From positions 186,123,850 through 186,187,849 of the forward strand of contig JAVHZZ010000006.1 of assembly GCA_036250195.1 (NCBI GenBank): DNA of 64,000 nucleotides. The letters run 5' to 3'. The stretch comes from Mixophyes australis (taxonomy: Eukaryota > Chordata > Amphibia > Anura > Limnodynastidae). The notes below the pieces were generated by a model that was given only the letters and a program-made list of their open reading frames with translations, had not been told where the DNA came from and ran no database searches. The position numbers and the translations under genes are program-made. Positions 23,901 to 34,910 of this stretch are shown piece after piece. Positions within the stretch are counted from its first letter, which is position 1; each line of letters opens with the position of its first letter.

Positions 23901-26354
23901 CTCCTATCTCCCTAGAGGTAATAATTTTGTGTTACAATACACAGTCCATTGTCTGTCAGTTCTATAAGAACCCTGCAGGAAAAGGACTTCTATCACAACA
24001 ATGCCTTTGTGTATAAAAAAGTAATAAAGTGGTTACTGAGTCTTATTTGGCTGCAAACTGCTGGTTAAATAACATCACATTAGTCCGTTTTCAGAGCAAG
24101 AAATGAGCAGTCCTGTCTCTGACACTGCAGAGGAAACATACTTTGCTGCAAGGCGTGTGTACTATGTGCCTGGATCTGCCTTTCTATGAATTTTCCATTG
24201 TTTTGTTAGACAGGCAGGAACACTTCATGCTGCTCTTAAAACAAATGTCTCCACATGCAGAGTTTGTGGCATCACTGGTATTTCATTCTAATCCCTTAAG
24301 TGATCAGTGTTCTGTTCATACAAACAATGGATTACTTCCATGTTTCCTCATATATAGCCACCGCAGGCAATTTTCAAAGTGTGATAGCTATATGGCAATG
24401 TGCCTTTATATGTGTACAATTGTGTTTTGTGATCCACTGATAAATAGGAGCACATTATTCTATAGCAAGTCCATCCTTGCATCCAATGAGCGCAATCATC
24501 GCAGTTTTGAAGGTTGGACTGAGATGTACTTGTCTTGCACAAGTAAAAATGGTACCATAGCACTATGCACTATGTGGAACAAGAAGCTTAAAATTGATGG
24601 AAAAGTAGTGATTTCCACCTCCTCTGACATGTTGAAAATTTTAATTTAATTTGTGCTCAGAAATACAAAATCTTTACTAATCTATTATTTTTCTTAACTC
24701 CAGAAATTAAATCTTATTACAAAGATCAATAACAGTTCTTATTCCATAGCATCCAGAACACCCCCTTTCCCATGTCCCATACCTGACAATATTCCCACAA
24801 GAGTTTACTCATTCTAGGATAAATTACATTTTGGCTGTAAATCTGTGCATAAAAATAGCTGAATGTTCCACTAATACCATTTCATGACATCATAGAAGCA
24901 TTTACATGACTCTTTCTGTGTGTTTCACCGGATTACTATTCTCTCCTAATGGGCTTGGAACAAATTGGTGGCATTTATGACTCAATAAAGCACAGATAAT
25001 TTGAAAGATGTATTGGATTACAAAATGGTTATATATAGTACATATTCAAATATTGTGTGACATAAAAATTAAATGCCATTATGCAAGATCTGTCATCAGT
25101 GATAAAGATTTAATTTTATTTCAGTTTGCTTTTTCTCTTTACCTTTGTCTTCATGTACTATTTACTTGAAATTTATATTTATAGAGTGCATTGTAGAACT
25201 CATTTACTGAACTCCAGCAGCCACTCCGTTCAGTGCAGGACAGGAAATTCCTGCATTCAACTTAATGGTCCATAATACAATGGAGGAGACAAAATGGAGG
25301 TGCTATCAACCACAAATAACAGGCCTGTTGGCACCTTCAGCAGGAGGGTTTAGGAACTATCTGAGTGTTTCTGCCACAAATTAAGTTAGAAAGGTGAGGC
25401 TGGAGGTGGGGTGAGGTGTTTAAAGGGGTAAAGGCGGACTGTGGGTGTAGGTTTACTCTGCTCTACTAGACCAGACACTGCAAGATGCGTACAATACCTA
25501 TGTGGAATATAACATCTCAAAAGAACGTTCATAAAAAAAAAGTATTAAGCGATTAATGTTACCAGTCAATAATATTATCATTTATGATTATAAATGGAAA
25601 TGTAAACAAAAATATTTTTTTTTTAAAGATGTATAAGGCTGTCCCTAATGTCTACTGTACATAAAATAAATTTTTACAGTAGCTCCTGATTACAAACACA
25701 TGTTTTAGCATGCTCACTTAACCATCATAACCAGTATTCGGAACTTAGACTAGACCCAAAGATACGGTAGAAAACCAGCATACTTCTGTGTGCACCTGAG
25801 TTTGACTTTGACGTGGCTGCACAGGACATTGCTTACATGCATCCGCCCATTCCTCACCCCGTACACTCCTCAAACTGTAGGCTGTAATAAGTGTCATTTG
25901 CGTTCAAAGCTGACTTGGACGTGGCTGTGTTCTGTTGCATATCGTACATTTCTGAGCATGCGCAGAATGTTTTTTGAAAACAATACGCACAAAACCGACA
26001 GATACGTTCCTTAATGACTCAGGCCCATAGCGTTCTACTATAGGTAATATAACTATTCGGATAATTATCAAGTAAGTTGTGGGGTACAAACAGAAGGAAA
26101 TGCAAATTCGGGTTAGGAACATGGGGTTTCAGACGTCATTTGGTTACTTGTCTCTATAATTAGACCTATGCAAGACACTAGCTCAGTTACTCTCTAAAAC
26201 TAAGAAATTATAAGCAATATGAGACATCAACATTTCATAACATACCACCACCCTGTCTGAATTAGAACAAAGCATACTTTCCTTGGAACGATCAATGCTC
26301 ACTAGGCCCCAATACAACAACATTATAAGAAAAACTGAGAAAGATGCTTCAGGA
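23901..26354. other. Unassigned DNA with one dispersed-repeat copy
   Basis: About 25680-26030 is a diverged copy of a repeat also seen at 9020-9615 (split by the SINE) and 38085-38340; shared blocks include TTTGCGTTCRAAG, a CATTTCTGNRCATGCGCAG-like block and CCTTAATNANTCAGGCCC at the right end. The remainder, including an open frame at 24143-24649, shows nothing recognisable. Confidence 0.5.
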
Positions 26355-26362
26355 ATGTAACT

Positions 26363-26676
26363 CATACTTGCCAACTCTCCCGGTATGTCCGGGAGACTCC
26401 CGCATTTTGAGAGAGTCTCCCGGACTCCCGGGCGAGTGTGGCAAAATCCCGGATCTGCCCACTTCCTAGTGAAGTGGGCAGAATTAGGTCACAAACGCCG
26501 CGATTCCTGGTGAATCGCGGCGTTTGGCCCCGCCCCCCGCTGTCAAATGACGCATTTTGCGTCATGACGTCATGGGGGCGGGTCCAAAATGACACAGATT
26601 TTGGAGGCCCGCCCCTCATGACGCCCACCTCCCCCGCAGGCTCCCGGATACCAACATTGTAAAGTTGGTAAGTATG
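26363..26676. mobile_element. hAT-type MITE, copy 1 (CATACTTGCCAACT family)
   Basis: 314 bp, with terminal inverted repeats CATACTTGCCAACT / AGTTGGTAAGTATG and a perfect 8-bp target duplication ATGTAACT (26355-26362, 26677-26684). The interior has nested hairpins: CCCACTTCCTAGTGAAGTGGG, CGCCGCGATTC/GAATCGCGGCG and TGACGCATTTTGCGTCA. Non-coding. Confidence 0.9.
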
Positions 26677-26684
26677 ATGTAACT

Positions 26685-27181
26685 TATGAAAGATGGGCCA
26701 ATTACAAGAGACTGTCTGATATCCTTGCTTTCATAACATCCCTGGGGTTAGCAATTGTTCTTTAGACAATTATTTTGGCCAGTGGATACTCGCAAGTGGC
26801 CTTAATATTGACAACAAAATGACTTTACAACTGCTATGGATTAATACTGGTATAACAGAATGCCTTTTGGGTTGTATAACATACCAGAAACAGACCAAAG
26901 ACTGATGGATTTTTGTTACTAGGCAATCGGAATTATGAGATATTCTCCTATGCATAAATGATATTATTGCATATTTAAAATCATACTGTAACATTTAAAC
27001 TACCTCGGATTCAGGCTTCAAAATCAACCCTGAAGGGATTTGTGTAAAGTACAAATGGTCAGTTCAGAAAACCAGTTGTTTTAAAGATGATTCAGTAACT
27101 TTATTGTTAATTGCATAAATGTTACCTTGGTAATGGCATGAGATCCATCAGCAGCTGTAGCTTAACTTCACGCTTCAGATG

Positions 27182-27215
<34 letters not shown>

Positions 27216-27414
27216 TATATATAGTTAGTAAGGAAAAGAGAATTTGTATTAACGAAAGTGGGGATCCAGCGGAAGGCTCCACATCAATATGGACCCTGTG
27301 TTTGATGCAAAGCAATATAATTTGAAAAACCACTTAATTTGTTCCTATGCACCCAAACCACTCTGGCTAACCATATTAATAATGGATAACAGCAAAAGAT
27401 GTGTGCTTAAAGCA
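26685..27414. other. Unassigned DNA with a (TA)n run
   Basis: A TA run occupies about 27185-27213. No gene or repeat family recognised in the rest. Confidence 0.5.
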
Positions 27415-27416
27415 TA

Positions 27417-28953
27417 CAGTCATAGCCAAATGTTTTGAGAATGACATAAATATTATTTTTCACAAAGTCCGCTGCCTCAGTTTTTATGATGGCAATTTAC
27501 ATACTCCAGAATGTCATGAAGAGTGATCAGATGAATTGCAATTCATTTCAAAATCCCTCTTTGCCATGACAATGAACTTTTTCCCAAAAACAGCATTTCC
27601 ACTGCATTTCAGCCCTACCACAAAAGGACCATCTGACATCAGGTCAGTGATTCTCTCATTAACATAGGTGAGAGTTTTGACAAGGGCAAGGCTGGAGATC
27701 ACTCTGTCATGTTGATTGATTTAGAATAACAGACTGGAATATTTAAAAGGAGGGTGGTGCTTGAAATCATTGTTCTTCCTCTGTTAACCATGGTTACCTG
27801 CAAGGAAACACATGCAGCGCTCATTGCTTTGCCCAAAAAAGCTTCACAGGCAAGGATATTGCTGCTAGTAAGATTGGACCTAAATCGACCATTTATCGGA
27901 TCATCAAGAATTTCAAGGAGAGAGGTTCAATTGTTGTGAAGCAAGTGCCAGGACCGTCTCCTAAAGTTGATTCAGCTGCGGGATCGGGGCACCACCAGTG
28001 CAGAGTTTGCTCAGGAATGGCAACAGGCAGTTGTGAGTGTATCTGCATGCACAGTGAGGCTAAGACTTTTGGAGAATGGCCTGGTGTCAAGAAAGCCAGC
28101 AAAGAAGCCACCTCTCTCCAGGAAAAACATCAGGGGCAGACTGATTTTCTGATATTCTGCAAAGTACAGGGATTGGACTGCTGAGGACTTGGGTAAAATC
28201 ATTTTCTCTGATGAATCCCCTTTCAGATTGTTTGGGGTATCCGTAAAAACTCTTGCCTGGAGAAGGAAAGGTGAGCGCTACCATCAGTCCTGTGTCATGC
28301 CAACAGTAAAGCATCCTGAGACCATTCATGTGTGGGGTTGATTCTCAGCCAAGGGAATGGGCTCACTCACAATTTTGCCTAAGAATACAGGCATGAATAA
28401 AGAATGGTACCAAAACATCCTTCAAGAGCAACTTCTCCTAACCATCCAAGAACAATTTGGTGACGAACAATGCCTTTTCCAGCATGATGGAGCACCTTGC
28501 CAAAAGGCAAAAGAGATAACTAAGTGGCTCGGTGATCAAAACATCGAAATTTTGTGTCCATGGCCAGGAAACTCACCAGACCTTAATCCCATTGAGAACT
28601 TGTGGTCAATCCTCAAGAGGCGGGTGGACAAACAAAAAACCACAGATTCTGGCAAACTCCAAGCATTGACTAGGCAAGAATGGGCAGCCATCAGTGAGTA
28701 TGTGGTCAAGAAGTTGATTGACAGCATGCCCGGGTGAATTGCATAAGTCTTCAAAAAGAAGTGTAAACACTGCAAATATCTTTGCATAAACTTAATGTAA
28801 TTGTCAATAAAAGCCTTTGACACTTATGAAATGCTTGTATTTTTACTTCAGTATACCATAGCATCATCTGGCAAAAAGGTCTAAAAACACTGAAGCAGCA
28901 AACTTTGTGAAAACCAATACTTGTGTCATTCTCAAAACGTTTTGTCAGGACTG
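27417..28953 (+). mobile_element. Tc1-like DNA transposon, complete ends, dead gene
   Basis: 1,537 bp between TA target dinucleotides (27415-27416, 28954-28955). The ends are inverted: the left end begins CAGTCATAGCCAAATGTTTT and the right end, reversed, CAGTCCTGACAAAACGTTTT, both followed by GAGAATGACA. This size, TA target and gene content are typical of Tc1/mariner elements. Confidence 0.92.
27790..28797 (+). pseudogene. Tc1-like transposase, frameshifted
   Basis: DNA-binding and DDE transposase of the element. The start MVTCKETHAALIALPKK matches the usual N-terminus; the frame then shifts at about 27840 and again near 27960, where IQLRDRGTTSAEFAQEWQQA (helix-turn-helix region) is readable. 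The catalytic positions can all be located: first Asp in SDESPFRLFG (about 28208), second in FQHDGAPC (about 28480), and the Glu in NSPDLNPIENLW (about 28572-28605). Internal stops include TGA for the expected residue after VWG (about 28338) and TGA after SMPG at 28735. No active protein can be made. Confidence 0.9.
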
Positions 28954-29027
28954 TAGTATAATGATGTTGACATCAATTAAAGTGCTCTTTTAACTTGATT
29001 AGCTTATGGGCTCTTCATAGTCTAGTG

Positions 29028-29222
29028 CAGCACTGTCCAAGTGTTTTCATAAAGAGGGCTCTATGTATGTTATTACAATTTTTATGTTATAACTATATGT
29101 TCATGGGCAAATACTATTCAAAAAATATGAGAAAGTCCCGGGAGCTGTCTGGAATGCCGGGGTTACAAAAACTTTTTTAAAGGTGACTTTCTGTTGTGTG
29201 GGTAACCAGTTGGACAGCCCTG
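29028..29222. mobile_element. Possible hAT-type MITE
   Basis: 195 bp with inverted ends CAGCACTGTCCAA / TTGGACAGCCCTG. The termini fit hAT elements, but no 8-bp target duplication matches at the flanks, so this is tentative. Confidence 0.5.
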
Positions 29223-29295
29223 TCCTTGTCTGACACAGGTATTACCCTAAATTGGCTATTTTCAGAAAATAGTATTCATTTTCATGTGCTATTTT

Positions 29296-30652
29296 TGTGG
29301 AGAACCCCCAGAGTGGTGAGCCAATCAATGGCCAGGTAGTCAGTCAATCAATGGGCAGCCAATAATGGCTGACCGCCAGCCATTAGATTTAGTCACACCA
29401 GCAAGCCAATTGCGGCTTACCGTGTCACTAAGCCCCGCCCCGGCTGTGGTCTGACGAAACTGTTGCCAAAGTTGGCGAATAAAGAAGAGGAGCGGTGCGA
29501 TCAAGAGAAGAAGGGAAGATGACAATAGTTGTCTGATCAAGAGAAGAAGAGAAGAAGAAAAATGCACAGGAGCACAAAGACAGAAGAAAAGAGACACTTG
29601 AAGAGGTAGGATCCTCTTCAAGCAACAGGAGAAGACCTGAAGTCGAATGAAGAGAACAGTGTCAGACTGGAAGAATAGGAAGTGGTGGGCAGAAGACCTA
29701 GTTCCTATGAGGAGCAAGTGAGTATGTTTGACATGCTTTTCTCTTGCTCTCTGTCACCAATCTCGAGCACAATGCCTGTGGGCATATTGTGGGCACAAGG
29801 TCCACAGGCACAGGGGCTCTTGGGTGTATTTTCTTAGGTCCACAAATCATATTATTATTTTGGGCATGGTTTAATTCAGGCTGTAAGCCTGTGCTGCATG
29901 TGAATCTGGCTTAGAAGTTTGTGGGCATATAATTACTAGGCTCAGAGCCTTGGCAAAGGGTACATGACATCAGGGATAACCTACGGCCACTATATAATTC
30001 AGGCAATAGGCTTGTGGGGACATTCAGGCACTAGGCCTGCCAGCATTAGGAATTCAGCCCTAGTTAGAGAGATCACACCCGGTCTGGCTCGCCACTTTGG
30101 GCCCCCATTTTCCTGCCCAAATCCCTAATGGCCGTTTTCTGAAGTGGTCACTTATAGTCCTGTAAATTCTCTCTGTGCCCAGTGTTTCTGCACCCTATGA
30201 TCAGGCCCCCAGTAAAGGTAGGTCAGGGGTTGTCCCTAATCTTTTGTGTCATTGTTTTTTGTGTATTAACTGTATGAAGCATTTTGTATTCTCTTGTTGT
30301 CTTTTAATTGCTGTGTACCGCTGTTCTCCCCTATCCCCTCTAATAATGCATTATTTTGAGTAGGGTCTGGTCAGGGATAGTACACCACACCTAGTCAGAT
30401 GCAGTGTTTCATAAGGAGCCATTGCAGTTATTTGAGCATTGTTACTGTTGTATCTAACTGGAGTTTAGAGTCTGTTAGCTGTATGGGGAGGGGGATGTTG
30501 GAAGTTTAAACTAGTCGCTATACTATTACATTTATATCACCTGTATTTATTTGAATCATTAAATATGAGTCTGTGAAAACTTAATAGACTTAGTTTATTG
30601 ATGTCCATAAAAGTATCTTGCACCTTTCCCCATTTCACGGGATAAAGTTACA
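29296..30652 (+). mobile_element. Probable solo LTR related to the 31-37 kb element
   Basis: It begins TGTGGAGAACCCCC, like the big LTR read on its coding strand (TGTGGAGGGACAGG), and ends TTTCCCCATTTCACGGGATAAAGTTACA, compared with TTTTCCCCGCAGGGGGCGTTACA. Order of parts: three CCAAT boxes (29321, 29359, 29406), a purine-rich leader, a donor-like AAGTGAGTATG near 29717, short hairpins at 29772-30039 (for example CAGGC/GCCTG twice, AGGCT/AGCCT), and an ATTAAA near 30557. No target duplication was found and no second copy is in the window, so it is either a solo LTR or a fragment. Confidence 0.6.
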
Positions 30653-31318
30653 ATGAACATAGAAGGATCAGAGCTCTGAATGCCAAATAAACAACCATCT
30701 GCTAGGTGTGTCTCATTTCTTGGCTTCAATTCAACTTATACTCAGTTTTACTAATTGTCAGTTGTATTGTATAGAAGATGTAAGTCTCAGTGTAGACTAA
30801 ACAGCCTGCAGGATCCTGCCTATTCACTGCCAATTTATTACTTATTAACATAATGCAGGATATGTAATACTCTTAGGCATAAATATAGTGGATCATGTTT
30901 TCCACTAGTTCAGGAAAGTAACATTCAGTTAGCATACTACAAAGCTTACTTAAGATGCTGCAAAAATTTATATTTGAGAATTAGTGCATATCACATTTTG
31001 CTATGAGCGGTATGTGCTATGCGCATCAAGTTGGCAACAGGGCCTTTATCTTAATGTAAAAGGACTTTATGTTTACAAATGGCGGCCAAGTCACATTTCA
31101 GCCAATGTAGTAAAGTCATTATAATGACACAAGTATTAAAGACAGTCTTGATGTCCCCGCACTATTAAGATTGTACTTAAGAGATCAGTGAGGCGTGACT
31201 GCATTGTTTGTAGAAGAAAACCAGAGAAGTTGAATCTAGTGAAGTGATGGTTCTACAGTGATGGTAGTGGTAGTAGGCAGGATATTCCTTCTCCACTGTG
31301 TACATTTCCATAGTAAGA
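30653..31318. other. Unassigned DNA left of the LTR element
   Basis: AT-rich unique-looking sequence with no recognisable gene or repeat. Confidence 0.5.
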
Positions 31319-31322
31319 GTAG

Positions 31323-33903
31323 TGTAACGCCCCCTGCGGGGAAAAGACAGGGACAGACGCACACAAAAGAATTTACCTTATAAACGATGGTCACCTCCAG
31401 TCCGCTTCCAATTTCCCAGCTGCGATCCAATCCCAGCAGATCCGCAGCCGCAGTCACCTCCAATCACGTCCCTCTGAGATAGAGACAGAGATTACGGCCG
31501 TGCCTACCAGGTAAGGGCTGTCCGAGACTACGGCAAAGCACAAGGACACGGTCAGTCCAAGCTCCTTGCCGCCTCCTCACTTTATTCTTGCCAAGACGCG
31601 GGGGACTACAGGCACTGAAGGCCAAGACTAATCCGAGGACTAATCCCGCCTCAAGTACCTCACACACCTGCCGGTGAGGGCCTAACCGAAAGGGGGAATC
31701 GAGCGTGATACTCACCGGGACACTCCCACTTCCGATCCGGTTCTCCTGCACCTTCCCGACTCCTGCGGATGACAAGAACACACAGCCTCCCTCTACGCTC
31801 TCCGTGAGACTAAGATGGCACCCACAAAACTGGACTGACTACAACGGCGACCCGACCCTACCAACGTTCTAATGGTCGGCAACGCAACTAAGTCAAACAC
31901 TATGACTAACTAAGTGTGGTGCACTAACGGAACTACTCACTTACACGCTACGGGGAACACCAGCCGGTGTTCACAGCCTAAACCGGAGGGCGGTTCCTAA
32001 CCCCCTCACCCAGGTCGTACCAAGAAGCTGCCTTCTTGCTATGGAGTCACACACAGGCCCTAAGTACGGGTTCTTTAAGCCCGGCTGAGGCTCAGTAGAA
32101 CAGCACACTAACCCGCGGGCCGACTGCCGCACGGAACAGCCGATCGAACTGAACCGCCCGACTGCCTGTACTCGGGTATCTCACACGTGTCCCTACGTCC
32201 GGAACCACAGGTCCACCTGCACGGAACCGGCCTTGAGGACCCTTGATCAGAACCACGGCCGCCCCTGGAACTGCCTCAAGGTGTGCTGCACTGCCACCAA
32301 CTCACTCAGCCACCCCCCTTGGGTACCAGTGTGACCCCGGGGACCTAAGGGACAGGGAAACTACGTGTGTTCTCCCCTGACTATGTGTATGCTGTTACTT
32401 ACACTTGTCTCCCACAGCACGGGTTAACACAGGAAAACCACAGGAACAAGAGCCTACCTTTAATGGGGGCCTGACGTCTTGCCCCTGGACACAGTTATAT
32501 AGCACACCCAAAATACTGTAATGTAAACTACCCTCGCCACACAGACAGAATAAATACAGTCTACAGTACTTTGCACGCTACTTACCAGAGCACACCGCTG
32601 CTAGCCAACCAGCAGGTTGCTACAGCACCACAGGAGCCTCCGCTCTACTGCACCTCCTAACCACGTGTGCTCACCTCACACAGGACCGCGCCTACACTAA
32701 CGAGGCTCCCACGCCTCTACCACACACCCCCAGGGCCTTATGCCCTACACACCATGGGTCTCTGCCCAGCTACACACAGAGCCTTCTGCTCTGACTAATG
32801 GGCCTCAGCCCCCTCTCTAACTCAGGGCTCTGAGCCCACTCACTAGGGCCTTGTGCCCTACTACCTAGGGGTCCTAGCCCCTGCCTAAGGCCTGTGGCCT
32901 TCCTAACTAACGGCCTTGTGCCCTTAATAGCAGATGGGCTACCAGCCCCTAACCAGGCCCTATGGCCTTCCTATGGCCTCTAGGCCACTAACTACCTAGG
33001 GCCTTGTGCCCTTGTACCTGGGGCTCAGAGTCCCCCTCTCTAACTAACAGGGGCTTGTCCCCTTTATCATATATATATGGCCTACTGGCCCACTAACTCG
33101 TTGGGGCCTAGTGCCCAGGTCCCTGGGCCTTGTGCCCCTAATTTATAGTGCCACGGGCCTTGTGCCCGACTGTGCCCACGGGCCTAGTGCCCGAATTTAA
33201 CGTTGAGTCTACTTACCTGCTCTGCGCAGGATACTCAACTTGACACGCCGTCTTCTGTTTCCTTCTCCGGGTCTTCCAGACCCTCCAGCCGGCGGCGCCT
33301 CTTCTCCGCTTCGGCGCTGGGTCTCCACTTGTAGCTGGGGCGGGGGCGCTCTCAGCCCTGACAAGGGCTCCCCGCCGACGATCTCCGCTCCGGCGGCTTG
33401 ATTGAAGTCTTCGGGCGGCAGGGTAGCTCACGGCCCTTACAAGGGCCCCCTGCCGCCGCTGCTGCTGGCTCCGTTGCTGGACGTCTGGAAGAGACGTCCT
33501 CTCTCTTCTCCGCCGACGGACTTCTGGCAAAATGGCGCCACCCGGCGACTTATATAGTCGCCGGCGTGACGTCATCAGCCGGCGCGAGCGCTGATTGGCT
33601 CGCGTCGGCGCCAATCTTTTGAATGGCCGGGCGCGAGCCGCGATTGGCTCGCGCATCCGGCCGCTGATTGGCCAGCGGGGAAAGATGAGCCCTGATTGGC
33701 TCATCCTTCCCCCGCGCACAGGACCTGCAAGAAAGAAGTTATACTCACCGCCGCTGGATCGATGGACGGGTAAGTTCTTCTTCTCTTCTTTCTTCCTGCT
33801 GGGCACCATCGGGGACCTCTTCAGCCCCTCCAGGGGCACAGCGCTGCCGGATATCTTCGCCCTCTTCACGGGCACCGGCTCTGGCATTTCCTGTCCCTCC
33901 ACA
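31323..33903 (-). repeat. 3' LTR of the element
   Basis: Left-hand copy, the downstream one. In it AATAAA lies at 31581-31586 (reverse strand) with a GT-rich tract just beyond, so cleavage is expected near 31560. U3 is entered by the zinc-knuckle ORF. The purine-rich stretch GGAAAAAGGCGGCGGAAA immediately upstream (33904-33921) is a plausible plus-strand primer (polypurine tract) interrupted by two C. Confidence 0.9.
32702..33193. repeat. Mini-hairpin array (3' LTR copy)
   Basis: About 20 short inverted repeats, one every 25 bases or so, each with a 3-6 bp stem and a loop of 1-6 bases. Stems differ: GAGGC/GCCTC (32702), AGGGC/GCCCT (32732, 32845, 32998), AGAGC/GCTCT (32778), GGGCTC/GAGCCC (32825), AGGGG/CCCCT (32867, 33049), AAGGCC/GGCCTT (32887), GGGCT/AGCCC (32936), AGGCC/GGCCT (32955), TGGCC/GGCCA (32974), CGGGC/GCCCG (33154, 33179). 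Loops are often CTTGT or CTAGT. The whole lies in the predicted LTR intron. Confidence 0.88.
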
Positions 33904-34844
33904 TTTCCGCCGCCTTTTTCCATTGTGGTCCCCACAATCGACGTCTTCTCTACGTCCACCTCCAAGGGTCGCTTACCGGCATCCCTGACTCTCGTCCATC
34001 GGATCCTCTGCGGTAAGGTCCTCTCGCGCAGGATCCACACCATCCTGGCAACCTCCTCGCCCGAAGTCGGTATCCAGGGAGTCTCTTCCTCGGCACCTGC
34101 TGGAACCTCCCATCCGTCCGATACCTCCTCGGTTGTGCGGGAAGCTTCTTCAGAAGGTGACAACATCCACCACTCTCCAGCTGCGCTCTCTAAAGTACAG
34201 TCTTCTTCAGGCAGTACTTCTTCAGCAGCTCTCTCTTCCGGGGTACTGATGGCTTCCATCCTCTCAGGTACCACCGGGCAGACATCTTCACATGTCTCCG
34301 GACACAACGTTGCCCCGTGGAGGGTCTGCTCAGTTCTCCCTTCGTCTTCAGGGACCAACTCTTCCACAGCCACGGACAAGTCGTCTGACGTATCCGACGT
34401 CTCCAATACCCCAGCTCCAGCATCCGGCTGTCGTGGGTATTCTTGTCGCGAATCTTGCTTGGACGGGACGATCACCTGCGATCCAACAGTCAGCAGGCTC
34501 TGCCGATCCTTCCCTCCAGATTCCGACTTCTCTTGAGACCATGGATGGAAGGCTTCCTCGTCCTTCCACTCGAAGACTTCTACGTCTTCCCATTCATCGG
34601 AGACTTCTTCGTCCTCCCATTCATCAAAGAGCTCCTCGGCCACTGGGCACTGGTATGCGAAGTGTCCAGGCAACCCACACTTCCAGCACAGCATTTCTTC
34701 CACCGGTTGCCGTTTAGTACCTTTGTTCTTCTTCTTCCTTGTCTCACAACGTTCCAGGATTTGCTTCGTGAACGCTGCCACTTCGTCACGAGAGATGACA
34801 CAGCTGTATCCCTCGTACAGCGGAATGATCCCCCGATGAGCCAT
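33213..34844 (-). CDS. Zinc-knuckle (Gag-like) protein of the LTR element
   Basis: 543 codons from the first ATG after the primer site. Residues 1-50 are mixed-charge (IPLYEGYSCVISRDEVAAFT); a retroviral-type zinc knuckle C-x2-C-x4-H-x4-C lies at C53, C56, H61, C66 (CWKCGLPGHFAYQC); an acidic Glu/Asp/Trp repeat region (DEWEDEEVSDEWEDVEVFEW) follows at about 73-97, then a long Glu/Pro/Ser-rich, probably disordered stretch to about 314. From residue 315 the frame is inside the 3' LTR (U3 and leader) and becomes very Arg-rich. The stop TAG lies in the LTR splice donor, so the Arg-rich tail might be accidental, with a shorter protein made from spliced RNA. The knuckle suggests nucleic-acid binding, as in Gag. 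No capsid-like fold can be recognised. A plus-strand frame over the same DNA (33595-34536) is a shadow. Confidence 0.75.
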   Translation of the reverse strand: MAHRGIIPLYEGYSCVISRDEVAAFTKQILERCETRKKKNKGTKRQPVEEMLCWKCGLPGHFAYQCPVAEELFDEWEDEEVSDEWEDVEVFEWKDEEAFHPWSQEKSESGGKDRQSLLTVGSQVIVPSKQDSRQEYPRQPDAGAGVLETSDTSDDLSVAVEELVPEDEGRTEQTLHGATLCPETCEDVCPVVPERMEAISTPEERAAEEVLPEEDCTLESAAGEWWMLSPSEEASRTTEEVSDGWEVPAGAEEETPWIPTSGEEVARMVWILRERTLPQRIRWTRVRDAGKRPLEVDVEKTSIVGTTMEKGGGNVEGQEMPEPVPVKRAKISGSAVPLEGLKRSPMVPSRKKEEKKNLPVHRSSGGEYNFFLAGPVRGGRMSQSGLIFPRWPISGRMREPIAARARPFKRLAPTRANQRSRRLMTSRRRLYKSPGGAILPEVRRRRRERTSLPDVQQRSQQQRRQGALVRAVSYPAARRLQSSRRSGDRRRGALVRAESAPAPATSGDPAPKRRRGAAGWRVWKTRRRKQKTACQVEYPAQSR

Positions 34845-34849
34845 CGTTG

Positions 34850-34867
34850 ATCCTGCCGACTACGCCA
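34850..34867 (-). promoter_or_regulatory. Primer-binding site, tRNA-Ser type
   Basis: The plus strand reads ATCCTGCCGACTACGCCA, which is the 3' end of vertebrate tRNA-Ser (AGA/TGA anticodon families) including the added CCA. The RNA therefore pairs with all 18 terminal bases of that tRNA. It lies three bases from the LTR end, as required for minus-strand priming, and it fixes the direction of the element. Confidence 0.9.
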
Positions 34868-34881
34868 AAATGTAACGCCCC

Positions 34882-34910
34882 CTGCGGGGAAAAGACAGGG
34901 ACAGACGCAC
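34882..34910 (-). promoter_or_regulatory. Splice acceptor 12 bases inside the 5' LTR end
   Basis: Minus strand CTGTCCCTGTCTTTTCCCCGCAG followed by G: a long pyrimidine tract and AG, close to the ideal acceptor. Joined to the donor at 36763-36764 it removes a 1,883-bp intron, keeps the primer site, and makes the ATG at 34844 the first start codon. Splicing is predicted, not observed. Confidence 0.7.

Noticed and set aside
24143..24649. 168-codon plus-strand frame
   Set aside because: No recognisable domain, AT-rich composition and no splice or promoter signals; length alone is not evidence in 64 kb.
31464..31781. 105-codon minus-strand frame in both LTR copies
   Set aside because: No domain recognised and it lies in the predicted U5/R region; identity between copies follows from LTR identity, not selection.
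33595..34536. 313-codon plus-strand frame antisense to the LTR-element ORF
   Set aside because: The primer site, promoter and zinc knuckle all place the gene on the minus strand; this frame is Ser/Pro-rich shadow sequence in GC-rich DNA.
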